A DNA stretch of 42,912 nucleotides from Nostoc sp. LEGE 12450 (GTDB lineage: Bacteria > Cyanobacteriota > Cyanobacteriia > Cyanobacteriales > Nostocaceae). Shown here piece after piece: positions 1 through 7,849 of the stretch; within the stretch, counting starts at the first letter, position 1, and every line of letters begins with the position of its first letter. The position numbers were made by a program, and so were the translations under genes. Below the pieces are notes generated by a model. It was not told where the DNA came from. It saw only the letters and a list, made by a program, of their open reading frames with translations, and did not search any database. The stretch is taken from positions 1 through 42,912 of the forward strand of contig NZ_JADEXU010000063.1 of the NCBI RefSeq assembly GCF_015206895.1. The letters run 5' to 3'.

Positions 1-210
1 CCTCTGCCCCTCTGCTAACCACCATGCAAAGTTGACTTGCCAGACTACTAGCCTGGATATGCCGAAAATTTCCCTTCGTCACAGCACAAAATTGCCATGC
101 AAAAGCTGCACTCGACCCCATGCGCTCTACTACTGCGCTCTTGGGGCGTTCTTTATTTATCACTATATTTTCCCCTGATAACTCGGTTTACAAGTTCAGA
201 GGGGGTTGCA

Positions 211-284
211 TCAGTTATCAGTCAACAGTCAACAGTTATCAAGGACTGTAAATTCCAATTGATAACTGGTAACTGATAACTGTT
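211..284. repeat. Imperfect inverted repeat with tandem heptamers
   Basis: The left arm (211-241) carries CAGTTATC units and two tandem TCAACAG heptamers. The right arm (259-284) carries the inverse, GATAACTG-type units. Tandem heptamers of this kind are typical short repeats of Nostoc-like genomes. Nothing coding is seen from 1 to 356. Confidence 0.6.
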
Positions 285-356
285 ATTCGCGCTGCTACAT
301 CTTTTAGCTACAAAATTCGCAATTTTTCTTCATCGAACTTAACTTTACAAAAACTT

Positions 357-458
357 ATGAATTTCGACAACCAAAATAGACCACAAGGAATGGACTTTCC
401 AAGCGGTAGACCCTATAATGGATCTGGCAGCGCGGATTATACTCTCGGACAAATTTAG
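357..458 (+). CDS. Possible small protein, 33 codons
   Basis: An ATG-initiated reading frame of 33 codons ends at TAG. The peptide is hydrophilic and rich in Asn, Gly, Pro, Ser and Tyr, with a C-terminus ending DYTLGQI. It has no membrane segment and no signal peptide. No clear Shine-Dalgarno sequence precedes the ATG, which weakens the call. A strong intrinsic terminator follows about 90 bp downstream on the same strand, which fits a short transcript ending there. I do not recognise the family. It could also be the remnant of a longer gene or chance. Only its position before the terminator and its non-random composition support it. Confidence 0.3.
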   Translation: MNFDNQNRPQGMDFPSGRPYNGSGSADYTLGQI

Positions 459-550
459 TAGTCGTCTCGGTCGGCAAACTTCAACGAAAACTTTTTTTGT
501 TCCTTCGAGATCAACCCCGCTCTAAGAAAAACGATGGATTTTACGAACAG

Positions 551-595
551 ACAAAGCGCCTACTCCTTAGTGGCGCTTTGTCCTTTAGATTTTTT
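551..595 (+). terminator. Strong intrinsic terminator
   Basis: A perfect 10-bp stem pairs ACAAAGCGCC (551-560) with GGCGCTTTGT (572-581) around an 11-nt loop. A T-rich tail ending in TTTTTT (590-595) follows. It would stop + strand transcripts coming from the 357-458 region. Confidence 0.75.
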
Positions 596-912
596 GACGC
601 TTTCACTTTCATATTTCCCTTCATTTCATTAGCTTGTTTATCCTAGCTCTCAAAGCTTTTACACTTTAAGAAAACTGAAAAGTGATCTGATATCTTAAGC
701 ATCGCTTACTTAGACTACTTAAAGTTGTTTTTGGCTTTAAGTGTTGTTTTTAATCCTCCGCTAATTATATTAGCTTTAGTAATCTACTAGAACTTTTCTT
801 AATAGAGTACGTACTTGAATTAGAATAGCAGTATCACGATACAATAACAACTCTAATTGTTAAGACTTGTGAAGACTAAAATATGTAAGTAGGAGATAGT
901 AGACTATGTAAG
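596..912. other. AT-rich gene-free stretch
   Basis: I see no credible ORF here. The sequence is AT-rich and lies directly upstream of the STAND ATPase gene, so it probably holds that operon's promoter, but no single -10/-35 pair stands out. Confidence 0.4.
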
Positions 913-953
913 CTTTTTAGAGGAGCGTCTGCTAAAAAGTATGTACTTTTTTT
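913..953 (+). promoter_or_regulatory. Two mutually exclusive hairpins before the STAND operon
   Basis: CTTTTTAG (913-920) can pair with CTAAAAAG (932-939). The second arm overlaps another palindrome, AAAAAGTA-TG-TACTTTTT, which ends in a T7 run at 947-953. The two stems share the same A-rich strand and cannot form together. The arrangement sits 45 bp before the GTG start of the next gene and looks like a terminator or attenuator, or a promoter-proximal operator. Function is inferred from geometry only. Confidence 0.4.
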
Positions 954-997
954 GGTGAAATTAAGATAAAACAGGACTCAAAGGAGCTTAATAAAAG

Positions 998-2410
998 GTG
1001 AATGCTAAAGAAGCTATCCAAGCCATAGATGACTTAGTGTTTGCGAAACAAGGGAGGTGGCTAGAGGAACCAGAAAAAATTGTGCTTAGATCAGCTTGGC
1101 TTGATCTGGATTATAAGGACATAGCAGAGAACAGTCTCTATGATATTAATCTTTTGCAGAGGCGTGTAGCACCTAAATTGTGGGTACTATTAACAGGGAT
1201 ATTAGGGAGTGGAGAAAAAGTCACCAAGAAACGACTGCGGGGCATTGTAGAAAAACAAATATTACTAGCTGACAAGGAACCAGCAAAATGGAATGAAGCT
1301 GCTGCTGGTGTACCTATACTTTCAGGAAATTTGCCTGACACATCTAATTTTTATGGACGAACTCCTGAACTAGCGATGTTAAAAGAATTGATAGCTCAGG
1401 AACGTTGTGTAGCAATTGTAGGGACGGCAGGAGTCGGTAAAAGTGCTTTAGTTGCTAAATTGGTTCAAACTTTGCGTATGGGGTCGTATGAATTTAATAA
1501 TTTTATTTGGAAGTCAGTTTCATATAGTCCGTTACTTACAGATTTAGTTGCTGACCTGCTTAGAATTTTGGCTTATTCAGAAAATCAGGAGCTAAATTTA
1601 CCAGAATCCATCCAAGCTAGGACATCTAAATTGTTTGACTACCTGCGTTCACATCGTTGTTTAGTGATTCTCGACTCAGCAGAGTCGTTATTACAGGGAG
1701 ACAGAAATACCGATTCCAATGCCTACGGCAGGCAGTATGCAGAGTATGGCACGTTCTTTAATAGAATCATAGAGGAACAGCATCAAAGTTGTTTACTGCT
1801 AACCAGTCGTGAACCATTTATTGATTTTAATCGTCTACAAAAAAAAGGACAACCAGTTAGGACGGTAAAACTTGAAGGGTTGGGAAAGGAAGCTTTAGAG
1901 ATTTTTCGTTTGTACGGGTTGACTAATGAGGATAAATGGGGAGATTTAATTCAAACTTATCGTGGAAATCCTTTATCTTTAAAAATGCTAGCTGAAAAGA
2001 TTCAAAGATTTTTTTGTGGAAGTGTAAAGGATTTTTTAGATTTTCAAACTGTATTGATGACAGATATACTCCAAGAGAGCTTAGATGAATTATTTGAAGA
2101 GAAAGGTCGTTTAACTATTTTAGAGAAACGGATCATGTTCTATTTAACAGAAGAGCTAGCTCAAGAGTCTGTAAATTCAATTACACTAAGCGAATTGCTT
2201 AAAAATTTTAAAAATAGACAAAAATGTGAGGTAACGACCTCAGAAGTACTTGAAGCTATAGAGGCTTTATATGAACGTTCTTTAATTGAGCAAGAAAGAA
2301 ATGATAGTAAAGAAGTACTATTGAGTTTAGAGCCTCAAGTTGTAAAGTATGTTTGCACCTATGCTTTAAAATTAGTTCAAAATGTAGTTTATGATTTTAA
2401 ATCAGCTTAA
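998..2410 (+). CDS. STAND/NB-ARC-type P-loop ATPase
   Basis: The product (470 aa) is a signal-transduction ATPase of the STAND class. Residues 1-95 form a helical, helix-turn-helix-like N-terminus resembling that of many cyanobacterial NB-ARC/WD40 proteins. The NTPase core has a Walker A motif GTAGVGKS (142-149), a Walker B strand ending in Asp226, a TSREP sensor-type motif (269-273) and GNPL (323-326) in place of the usual GLPL. A helical, winged-helix-like region fills the C-terminus. No WD40 or TPR sensor repeats follow, so the protein is short for the class and its sensor or effector may lie in a partner. The GTG start is supported by AAGGAG at 981-986. The Ser/Thr kinase gene begins 22 bp downstream in the same direction. 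The fold is clear; the ligand and output are unknown. Confidence 0.85.
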   Translation: MNAKEAIQAIDDLVFAKQGRWLEEPEKIVLRSAWLDLDYKDIAENSLYDINLLQRRVAPKLWVLLTGILGSGEKVTKKRLRGIVEKQILLADKEPAKWNEAAAGVPILSGNLPDTSNFYGRTPELAMLKELIAQERCVAIVGTAGVGKSALVAKLVQTLRMGSYEFNNFIWKSVSYSPLLTDLVADLLRILAYSENQELNLPESIQARTSKLFDYLRSHRCLVILDSAESLLQGDRNTDSNAYGRQYAEYGTFFNRIIEEQHQSCLLLTSREPFIDFNRLQKKGQPVRTVKLEGLGKEALEIFRLYGLTNEDKWGDLIQTYRGNPLSLKMLAEKIQRFFCGSVKDFLDFQTVLMTDILQESLDELFEEKGRLTILEKRIMFYLTEELAQESVNSITLSELLKNFKNRQKCEVTTSEVLEAIEALYERSLIEQERNDSKEVLLSLEPQVVKYVCTYALKLVQNVVYDFKSA

Positions 2411-2432
2411 TCATTTCTAATAACTTAAACGT

Positions 2433-4358
2433 GTGGGTTATTGTATCAATCCTAAGTGTAAACAGCGGCAGAATCCTGACGATAGTGAAAGATGCCTTAA
2501 TTGCGGAACCGAACTGCTAATTGACCAGAGGTTTCGGTTAATTAAGCCATTACGCCCTTTAGACTTCCGTTACAGGACAGAAATTTTTGAAGTAGTGGAT
2601 GATAAAGGCACTCGTAAAGTTATGAAGGTGTTACGATCGCAAAGACCTAAGGAAATCAGCTTGCTGGAGCGAGAAACACTGACATTGCAGTTATTTGATC
2701 ATCCTGGTATTCCTAGAGTTATAGACGATTTATTCACTGTTACACCAAACAATAGTTATATAGATTTGCATTGCTTGGTGATGCAGAAATTTGATGGACT
2801 GAATTTAGAACAATGGGTGGAAGCTAACGGAATGATATCTCAAGCTTTAGCTGTGGATTGGCTTACACAAATAGTAAAAATTCTTGATGAAGTACACCGG
2901 AGTGGTTTTTTTCATAGAGACATTAAACCTTCTAATATAATTATTCAACCTGATGGACAGTTAGGTTTAATTGATTTTGGTGCAGTTCGAGAAGTAACTC
3001 GTACATATCTAGCGAAAGTTAGTGGGAGTGGGGGAAATGATATGGGGCTTGGTCAGCATGAAGTTACAGTACTTGTAACGGCTGGCTTTACTCCCCTAGA
3101 ACAAATCAACGGGCAAGCAGTACCACAATCAGATTTCTATGCCTTAGGGCGAACGCTAGCATATTTAGTAACTGGAATTCATGTACTCGACCTGCCAACA
3201 GACCCAAATACAACAAGACTTATCTGGAGAAACAAAGCACGACACATTGAAAAACCCTTTGCAGATTTGCTAGATGATTTGATGTCTCCGGCACCAGCGA
3301 AGCGTCCACTATCTACACAAGCTCTTTTGCAGCGTTTGGAGGAATTACCATTTAAATCAAAACTTCATCGTGTAATCACATCGAGATCATTTCAGTTGGG
3401 TGCAGTTGTTTTAGCGGCTTTAACTTTTACTGGGTTGTTCTATGTATCACTCCCTTTTATAGCTAATTATTATCTAAATCAAGCTAAAAAAGCTCAAAAA
3501 GAAAATCGTTTTATAGATGCTAAAGAAAATTTTCAAACAGCGATTAACTTAAATTCTCAACTATCCCCTATAGTAGCAGATTATTTTTTAGAACAAGGTA
3601 AGAAAGCTCACAAAGAAAACAAATTGCTTGATGCTGAAAATAATTTTAAGATAGCAATTAAATACCAAGCTAATTTGACTTATTCAATCTCCAGTTTCTA
3701 TACTGATCTAGGATTTCGCAACAAGGACGATCCTTATCTTGCTAGGAATAACTATGAGCTAGCCATTAAATATAATCCTAAAGATGATGTTGCCTATAGC
3801 AATTTAGCAGTAGTGTGTCAGCAATTGCAAGACTATAATTGCGTGAGTAATACTTATGAAACGATTTTTAGGTTAAAGCCAAATAAATGGGAATCACACT
3901 ACGGGTTAGGTTTTTTTTATGATGGACAAGGTAAATATGATTTAGCTGAGAAGCAATATAAACTAGCTATTAAAAGTAGTAGTGAAGCTGTATTTGCTGT
4001 TGCAGCTTTATCAAGATTGAAGAATAAAAGTGGTGATTATAATACTGCTGTTACTTTAGCTTTACAAGGTTTAACTAAAACTGAGAATAGGGAGTTACAA
4101 GCTTCGTTCTACAAAGATTTGGGCTGGGCAAGATTAATGCAAAATAGATTGAGCGAGTCCCAAAAATATTTGGAAAAAGCGATTGATTTAGATGGTCAAA
4201 GAATAGATGCTTACTGCCTATTATCTCAAATACAAGAAGCTTTAGGTAAAAATGATGATGCTAGAATTTCTATAGCAGCGTGTATTTTAGGCAAATCTGG
4301 TCTGCCCGAAGTTATTATGTGGAGAGAAGATTTACTAGATCGTATTCTAAAAAAGTGA
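2433..4358 (+). CDS. Zinc-ribbon Ser/Thr protein kinase with TM anchor and TPRs
   Basis: This 641-aa protein starts with a four-Cys zinc ribbon (Cys4, Cys9, Cys21, Cys24), a layout common in cyanobacterial Hanks-type kinases. The kinase domain (about 32-305) has Lys65 as candidate ATP-binding lysine, HRDIKPSN (161-168, catalytic Asp163), DFG (181-183) and a TPLEQ-type activation-segment end. The glycine-rich loop is degenerate. A single membrane segment lies at about 321-345, followed by TPR-like repeats to the end, so kinase and TPRs lie on opposite sides of a membrane. The GTG start lacks a clear ribosome binding site, and GTG at 2431 is out of frame. Its place between the STAND ATPase and an exported protein suggests a common signalling operon. 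Substrates are unknown. Confidence 0.88.
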   Translation: MGYCINPKCKQRQNPDDSERCLNCGTELLIDQRFRLIKPLRPLDFRYRTEIFEVVDDKGTRKVMKVLRSQRPKEISLLERETLTLQLFDHPGIPRVIDDLFTVTPNNSYIDLHCLVMQKFDGLNLEQWVEANGMISQALAVDWLTQIVKILDEVHRSGFFHRDIKPSNIIIQPDGQLGLIDFGAVREVTRTYLAKVSGSGGNDMGLGQHEVTVLVTAGFTPLEQINGQAVPQSDFYALGRTLAYLVTGIHVLDLPTDPNTTRLIWRNKARHIEKPFADLLDDLMSPAPAKRPLSTQALLQRLEELPFKSKLHRVITSRSFQLGAVVLAALTFTGLFYVSLPFIANYYLNQAKKAQKENRFIDAKENFQTAINLNSQLSPIVADYFLEQGKKAHKENKLLDAENNFKIAIKYQANLTYSISSFYTDLGFRNKDDPYLARNNYELAIKYNPKDDVAYSNLAVVCQQLQDYNCVSNTYETIFRLKPNKWESHYGLGFFYDGQGKYDLAEKQYKLAIKSSSEAVFAVAALSRLKNKSGDYNTAVTLALQGLTKTENRELQASFYKDLGWARLMQNRLSESQKYLEKAIDLDGQRIDAYCLLSQIQEALGKNDDARISIAACILGKSGLPEVIMWREDLLDRILKK

Positions 4359-4394
4359 TAATCTGCTAATAAGTGATATAAATAGCAAGAGAAA

Positions 4395-5399
4395 GTGAGA
4401 ATTAGTACAAAAATTATTGTATTGTCCTGCTTAAGTATCCTTCTGATTAAAGATGTGCCACTTCTGGGCAGTGTACCTCTTACAAGAGTAAGAAGAAATC
4501 AGGTTCGCTGTAACCCGGCACTCGGAAGAGTAATGAATAAAGGAGACAAACATTTTGAGCCAGGAAGTTTGGTTTGTCAAGGAGAGCGATTAGAAGTTTT
4601 GAATGGTGGTTATGTAAAATTCTTATGCCTGAGTTCAGGAAATATTTTAGATTTATCAAGTGGAGCTATTCCTTCTGATAAATGTACAATAACTGATACG
4701 TCTAGCTCTAGTTGCAATCCAAGTAACATACATGTGTGCTTAATTCGAAAAGGTGGAACAGGAGAACAGGATAAGCCTACAATTATTTATCCTTATACCA
4801 GTTCATTAATGAAAACTCGACCAGACATAGCTTGGCGTTCTGTTCCAGGTGCTACTTCTTATAAAGTGAGAGTAAAAGGGTATGAGTTTGAATGGGAAAA
4901 AACTGTAGATGAAAATAGAATTACTTACCCTCCAAAAGAAAAAGAATTAGTATTTGATCAAGCATTCAATATCTCTATTATTGCTTATAGAAAAGATTCT
5001 GCTCCCACTGCGGATTCGTTTGTAGTAAACTTATTTTCTGAGCAAGAAATTAAACTGGTTTTAGATATAGTAAAGCAAATCAATTCTCTAGATTTACCTG
5101 AAGATGAAGCTGTTCTTGACATAGATGCTGTATATGCATTTAGAGGTTTATTGGATGAAAGCCTTGAAATATTAAATAAGGCAGTCACGGCAGGTAGTAA
5201 AAATCCGACCATTTATAGGGTATTAGGTGAGCGCTATTTTGAAGCAGGTTTACCAGACGAAGCTAAACGCCAATATTTGACAGCATCTGAATTAGCGAAA
5301 AAAAGTAACAATTCATCTGAGTTTAAAAAAGTGGAAGAGGGGTTAAAAATAATAGATTTTTATAACCAGCTACCAACGATTAAAAAGGGTGCCCAGTAG
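4395..5399 (+). CDS. Exported FecR-like protein with Fn3-like and TPR parts
   Basis: The product (334 aa) begins with a basic N-terminus and hydrophobic stretch (about 5-26), which looks like a signal peptide or anchor. Residues about 35-105 resemble the FecR-like beta domain found beside CHAT genes in cyanobacteria and contain several Cys. Residues about 128-212 look like an Fn3-type beta sandwich, with a GATSYKVRV strand typical of that fold. The C-terminal third is helical and TPR-like. The GTG start follows a weak purine-rich site and lies 36 bp after the kinase stop. The 3' end overlaps the convergent CHAT gene by 40 bp, with no terminator between them. Domain names come from sequence pattern; the function is not known. 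Confidence 0.65.
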   Translation: MRISTKIIVLSCLSILLIKDVPLLGSVPLTRVRRNQVRCNPALGRVMNKGDKHFEPGSLVCQGERLEVLNGGYVKFLCLSSGNILDLSSGAIPSDKCTITDTSSSSCNPSNIHVCLIRKGGTGEQDKPTIIYPYTSSLMKTRPDIAWRSVPGATSYKVRVKGYEFEWEKTVDENRITYPPKEKELVFDQAFNISIIAYRKDSAPTADSFVVNLFSEQEIKLVLDIVKQINSLDLPEDEAVLDIDAVYAFRGLLDESLEILNKAVTAGSKNPTIYRVLGERYFEAGLPDEAKRQYLTASELAKKSNNSSEFKKVEEGLKIIDFYNQLPTIKKGAQ

Positions 5400-7849
5400 T
5401 AAGGATGAGCATATTTAGGATTTTTCATTAATGCTAATTGCGCCTGTCTTAACGCCTCTGCTTTAGTTAAACCTTTTCTTAATCCTTTGTAAAATTCTTC
5501 CATCAGTTCAACAGTGGAGTTTGCTTCTACTAACCATAAGGTTGCTACTGTACTTCTTGCTCCTGCTTGTACTGCAACTCCAGCAATTCCTAAAGCTGAT
5601 CTTTTATTACCCTTAGCGGTTTGACAGGCGCTTAAAACTAGCAACTCAATTATATCGGAGCTAGTTTGAGTTTTATTTCTTAATAAGCTGTCAAACTCTC
5701 TAATATTAATTTGTCGATCATAAGCTAAAAATCCTGTACGTATAAGTTTAGAGCTAAATTGTCCATGAGTACTAATGTGAACAATAGGAAAATTTTCTTC
5801 ACTTATTCTTTGCCTAAAGTGAGAACTAGTAAATTCTTTATCTAATAAAATAAGTGAAGAATTGGTTAGTTTTCTGACATCTTCTGCTTCTTGTTTTGCT
5901 TGGGGCAAAGCTTCTGCTCCTGGAGGAGCATTTGAATCTGTCAAGCTGGGACTGGGTATAGACAGAGCAGCGATGAAAGCTTTCATCTGATCTTGTCGTA
6001 AAGGCTTAGGAATTCGGACTCTAGAACCCAAAGTTTCTGAAAAGCTATAACGCTTCACCAAATAATCTTTCCCGTCATGTAGCAAGTTCATGGGCAGACT
6101 TTGAAAAGTTTTATCTAAAATAAATATTAATGTACCGGAGTCAGGCAAATATTTTTTTAAAGGTTCAATTAACTCTTTATATAGCACTTGATAATGTGAA
6201 GTAATTATATTTTGCTTAGTATAAAGGAGTTTTTCATCTTGTAGAATTTCTAACAAGGTGTTGACATGAGGTTTAACTAATTTTGAATCAACGGAGTGGT
6301 GATGAGGGGAGCCGCTTGGAGATTGAACAATTACTTCTATGCTATCGTTCAAATCAATAATGTGAATTATTGCTGGGGTGTCATTCAAGTTTTGAATTTT
6401 ATTTAAAGCAACAAGGTCGAGTTTACCGCATTTGAGATAATCCTCTAACTCTACTACTTGAAGTTGTTCGTAAGTTTGGCGTATTAACTCTAAATTAGGA
6501 GAAGGACTTGCTGCTAGTAGTCGCATGTAATTGCGATATACAGGCTCTACTTTTTCGTAAAAGAAAAACTGTGAATCTAAATTGCTAGACAAGAGATTGC
6601 TGCGAATTTGCGTAATACTGTCAATAGCCGCACCATAAGCTTGGATAGCTGCTTCAGTTTTACCTTTTTTCTGATATAAATCCCCTAATTGCTGTTGCCA
6701 TTCATAGAGAACATCCACATCATTAATTGACTGAGCTAAACCCAAAGCTTTTTTAAAATATGTTTGTGATTCGTCTGGATTTAGCTTACCCAAAGTTCCT
6801 AAACTTTTAGATTGTAATCGTTTACTGCTAATATTTTTAGCTATTTCTAAGGCAGATAGTGTATACTGAATAGCTATTGAATGCAACAATTTGTCTGGAA
6901 TCTTGCTGAGGCTATTAGCAAGTTTTAATCTAGCTTGAATAGATTGCTCATCTGATAATTGAGAAAATGCTGAGGGATTTTGTAGTATTAGCTTTACTAA
7001 AGGTTGGATATCCTGATCAACTTTTGTGTAGGGATCTCCTAGCTTAGATTTATCTTTTAGCCATTCGTCAAAGTCCAACAATAAGCTTAAGTGGTTTAAC
7101 TGAGCTTGAAGTTTTATACCTAATGAAGAGTTTTCCTTGCTCTCCAGTAATTGATATGTTTTAAATGATTCTTGTGCCTTCTGAGGAATAAGATTTATGA
7201 TTGTGTCTCTAAAAACTGGTTCCTCTATCCACTTATACTCACTTCGGGCTCGTTTATAGATAGACTGTTTCGTATTACCTAAAGATAATATGATATCGCT
7301 ATCGTTATTTGAAGGTATTTGCTGAACGAGTAATAACAACTCTTCTAGAACTGCTTCAGATTCGCTTAATTTTTCAGTCAGGCGCAATACTTCTCCTAAA
7401 CTCTGTAATCCAATGAGATTTACTGGCGTTGGATTTATCTGATGAATTAGTGTTTTTATCTGTTTATTTATTGATTCAGATGATTCTAATATTGTTGGGT
7501 TACAGATCCAAGCGTCCAACTTCAAAGCTTCCAAAAGGGTTGTACAAGCTTGAGAGTACAAACCTAATTTATTTAGAGCAAAATTTTGATAAATTAAGCT
7601 TTTTGTAATGCCCTCAAAGTTGTTTTGTTGGCGGTAAAGTTTCACTGCTTCTCGCCAACTTTTCAGAGCTTCTGTTGGCTTATCTTGATGTAATTGTTTT
7701 TTACCTCTTTGGATTAGTACTTCAGCTTGTTGTAGATGTATTTCTTTACTAGTGGATTGAGCTAATGACAGAGATGATTGGCTCAGAATTATTGAAAAAG
7801 CTATAATGCCCAAAAGAGCATATTTTATACAATATTTCCATTTAATCAC
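5360..7849 (-). CDS. Exported TPR-CHAT domain protein (caspase-like)
   Basis: This 829-aa protein has an N-terminal signal peptide (about 1-30, ending SLA-Q), TPR-type helical repeats through about residue 440, and a CHAT domain from about 490 to the end. The CHAT catalytic dyad is visible as HISTHG (His695) and LSACQTA (Cys742), with the usual AGARSTVATLW segment after it, so both catalytic residues are present. CHAT proteins are caspase-related peptidases, and in cyanobacteria secreted ones are often encoded beside TPS-type exoproteins. The GTG start overlaps the stop of the upstream haemagglutinin-type gene by 8 bp, implying translational coupling. Its target, possibly the neighbouring exoprotein, is inferred. 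Confidence 0.9.
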   Translation of the reverse strand: MIKWKYCIKYALLGIIAFSIILSQSSLSLAQSTSKEIHLQQAEVLIQRGKKQLHQDKPTEALKSWREAVKLYRQQNNFEGITKSLIYQNFALNKLGLYSQACTTLLEALKLDAWICNPTILESSESINKQIKTLIHQINPTPVNLIGLQSLGEVLRLTEKLSESEAVLEELLLLVQQIPSNNDSDIILSLGNTKQSIYKRARSEYKWIEEPVFRDTIINLIPQKAQESFKTYQLLESKENSSLGIKLQAQLNHLSLLLDFDEWLKDKSKLGDPYTKVDQDIQPLVKLILQNPSAFSQLSDEQSIQARLKLANSLSKIPDKLLHSIAIQYTLSALEIAKNISSKRLQSKSLGTLGKLNPDESQTYFKKALGLAQSINDVDVLYEWQQQLGDLYQKKGKTEAAIQAYGAAIDSITQIRSNLLSSNLDSQFFFYEKVEPVYRNYMRLLAASPSPNLELIRQTYEQLQVVELEDYLKCGKLDLVALNKIQNLNDTPAIIHIIDLNDSIEVIVQSPSGSPHHHSVDSKLVKPHVNTLLEILQDEKLLYTKQNIITSHYQVLYKELIEPLKKYLPDSGTLIFILDKTFQSLPMNLLHDGKDYLVKRYSFSETLGSRVRIPKPLRQDQMKAFIAALSIPSPSLTDSNAPPGAEALPQAKQEAEDVRKLTNSSLILLDKEFTSSHFRQRISEENFPIVHISTHGQFSSKLIRTGFLAYDRQINIREFDSLLRNKTQTSSDIIELLVLSACQTAKGNKRSALGIAGVAVQAGARSTVATLWLVEANSTVELMEEFYKGLRKGLTKAEALRQAQLALMKNPKYAHPYYWAPFLIVGSWL

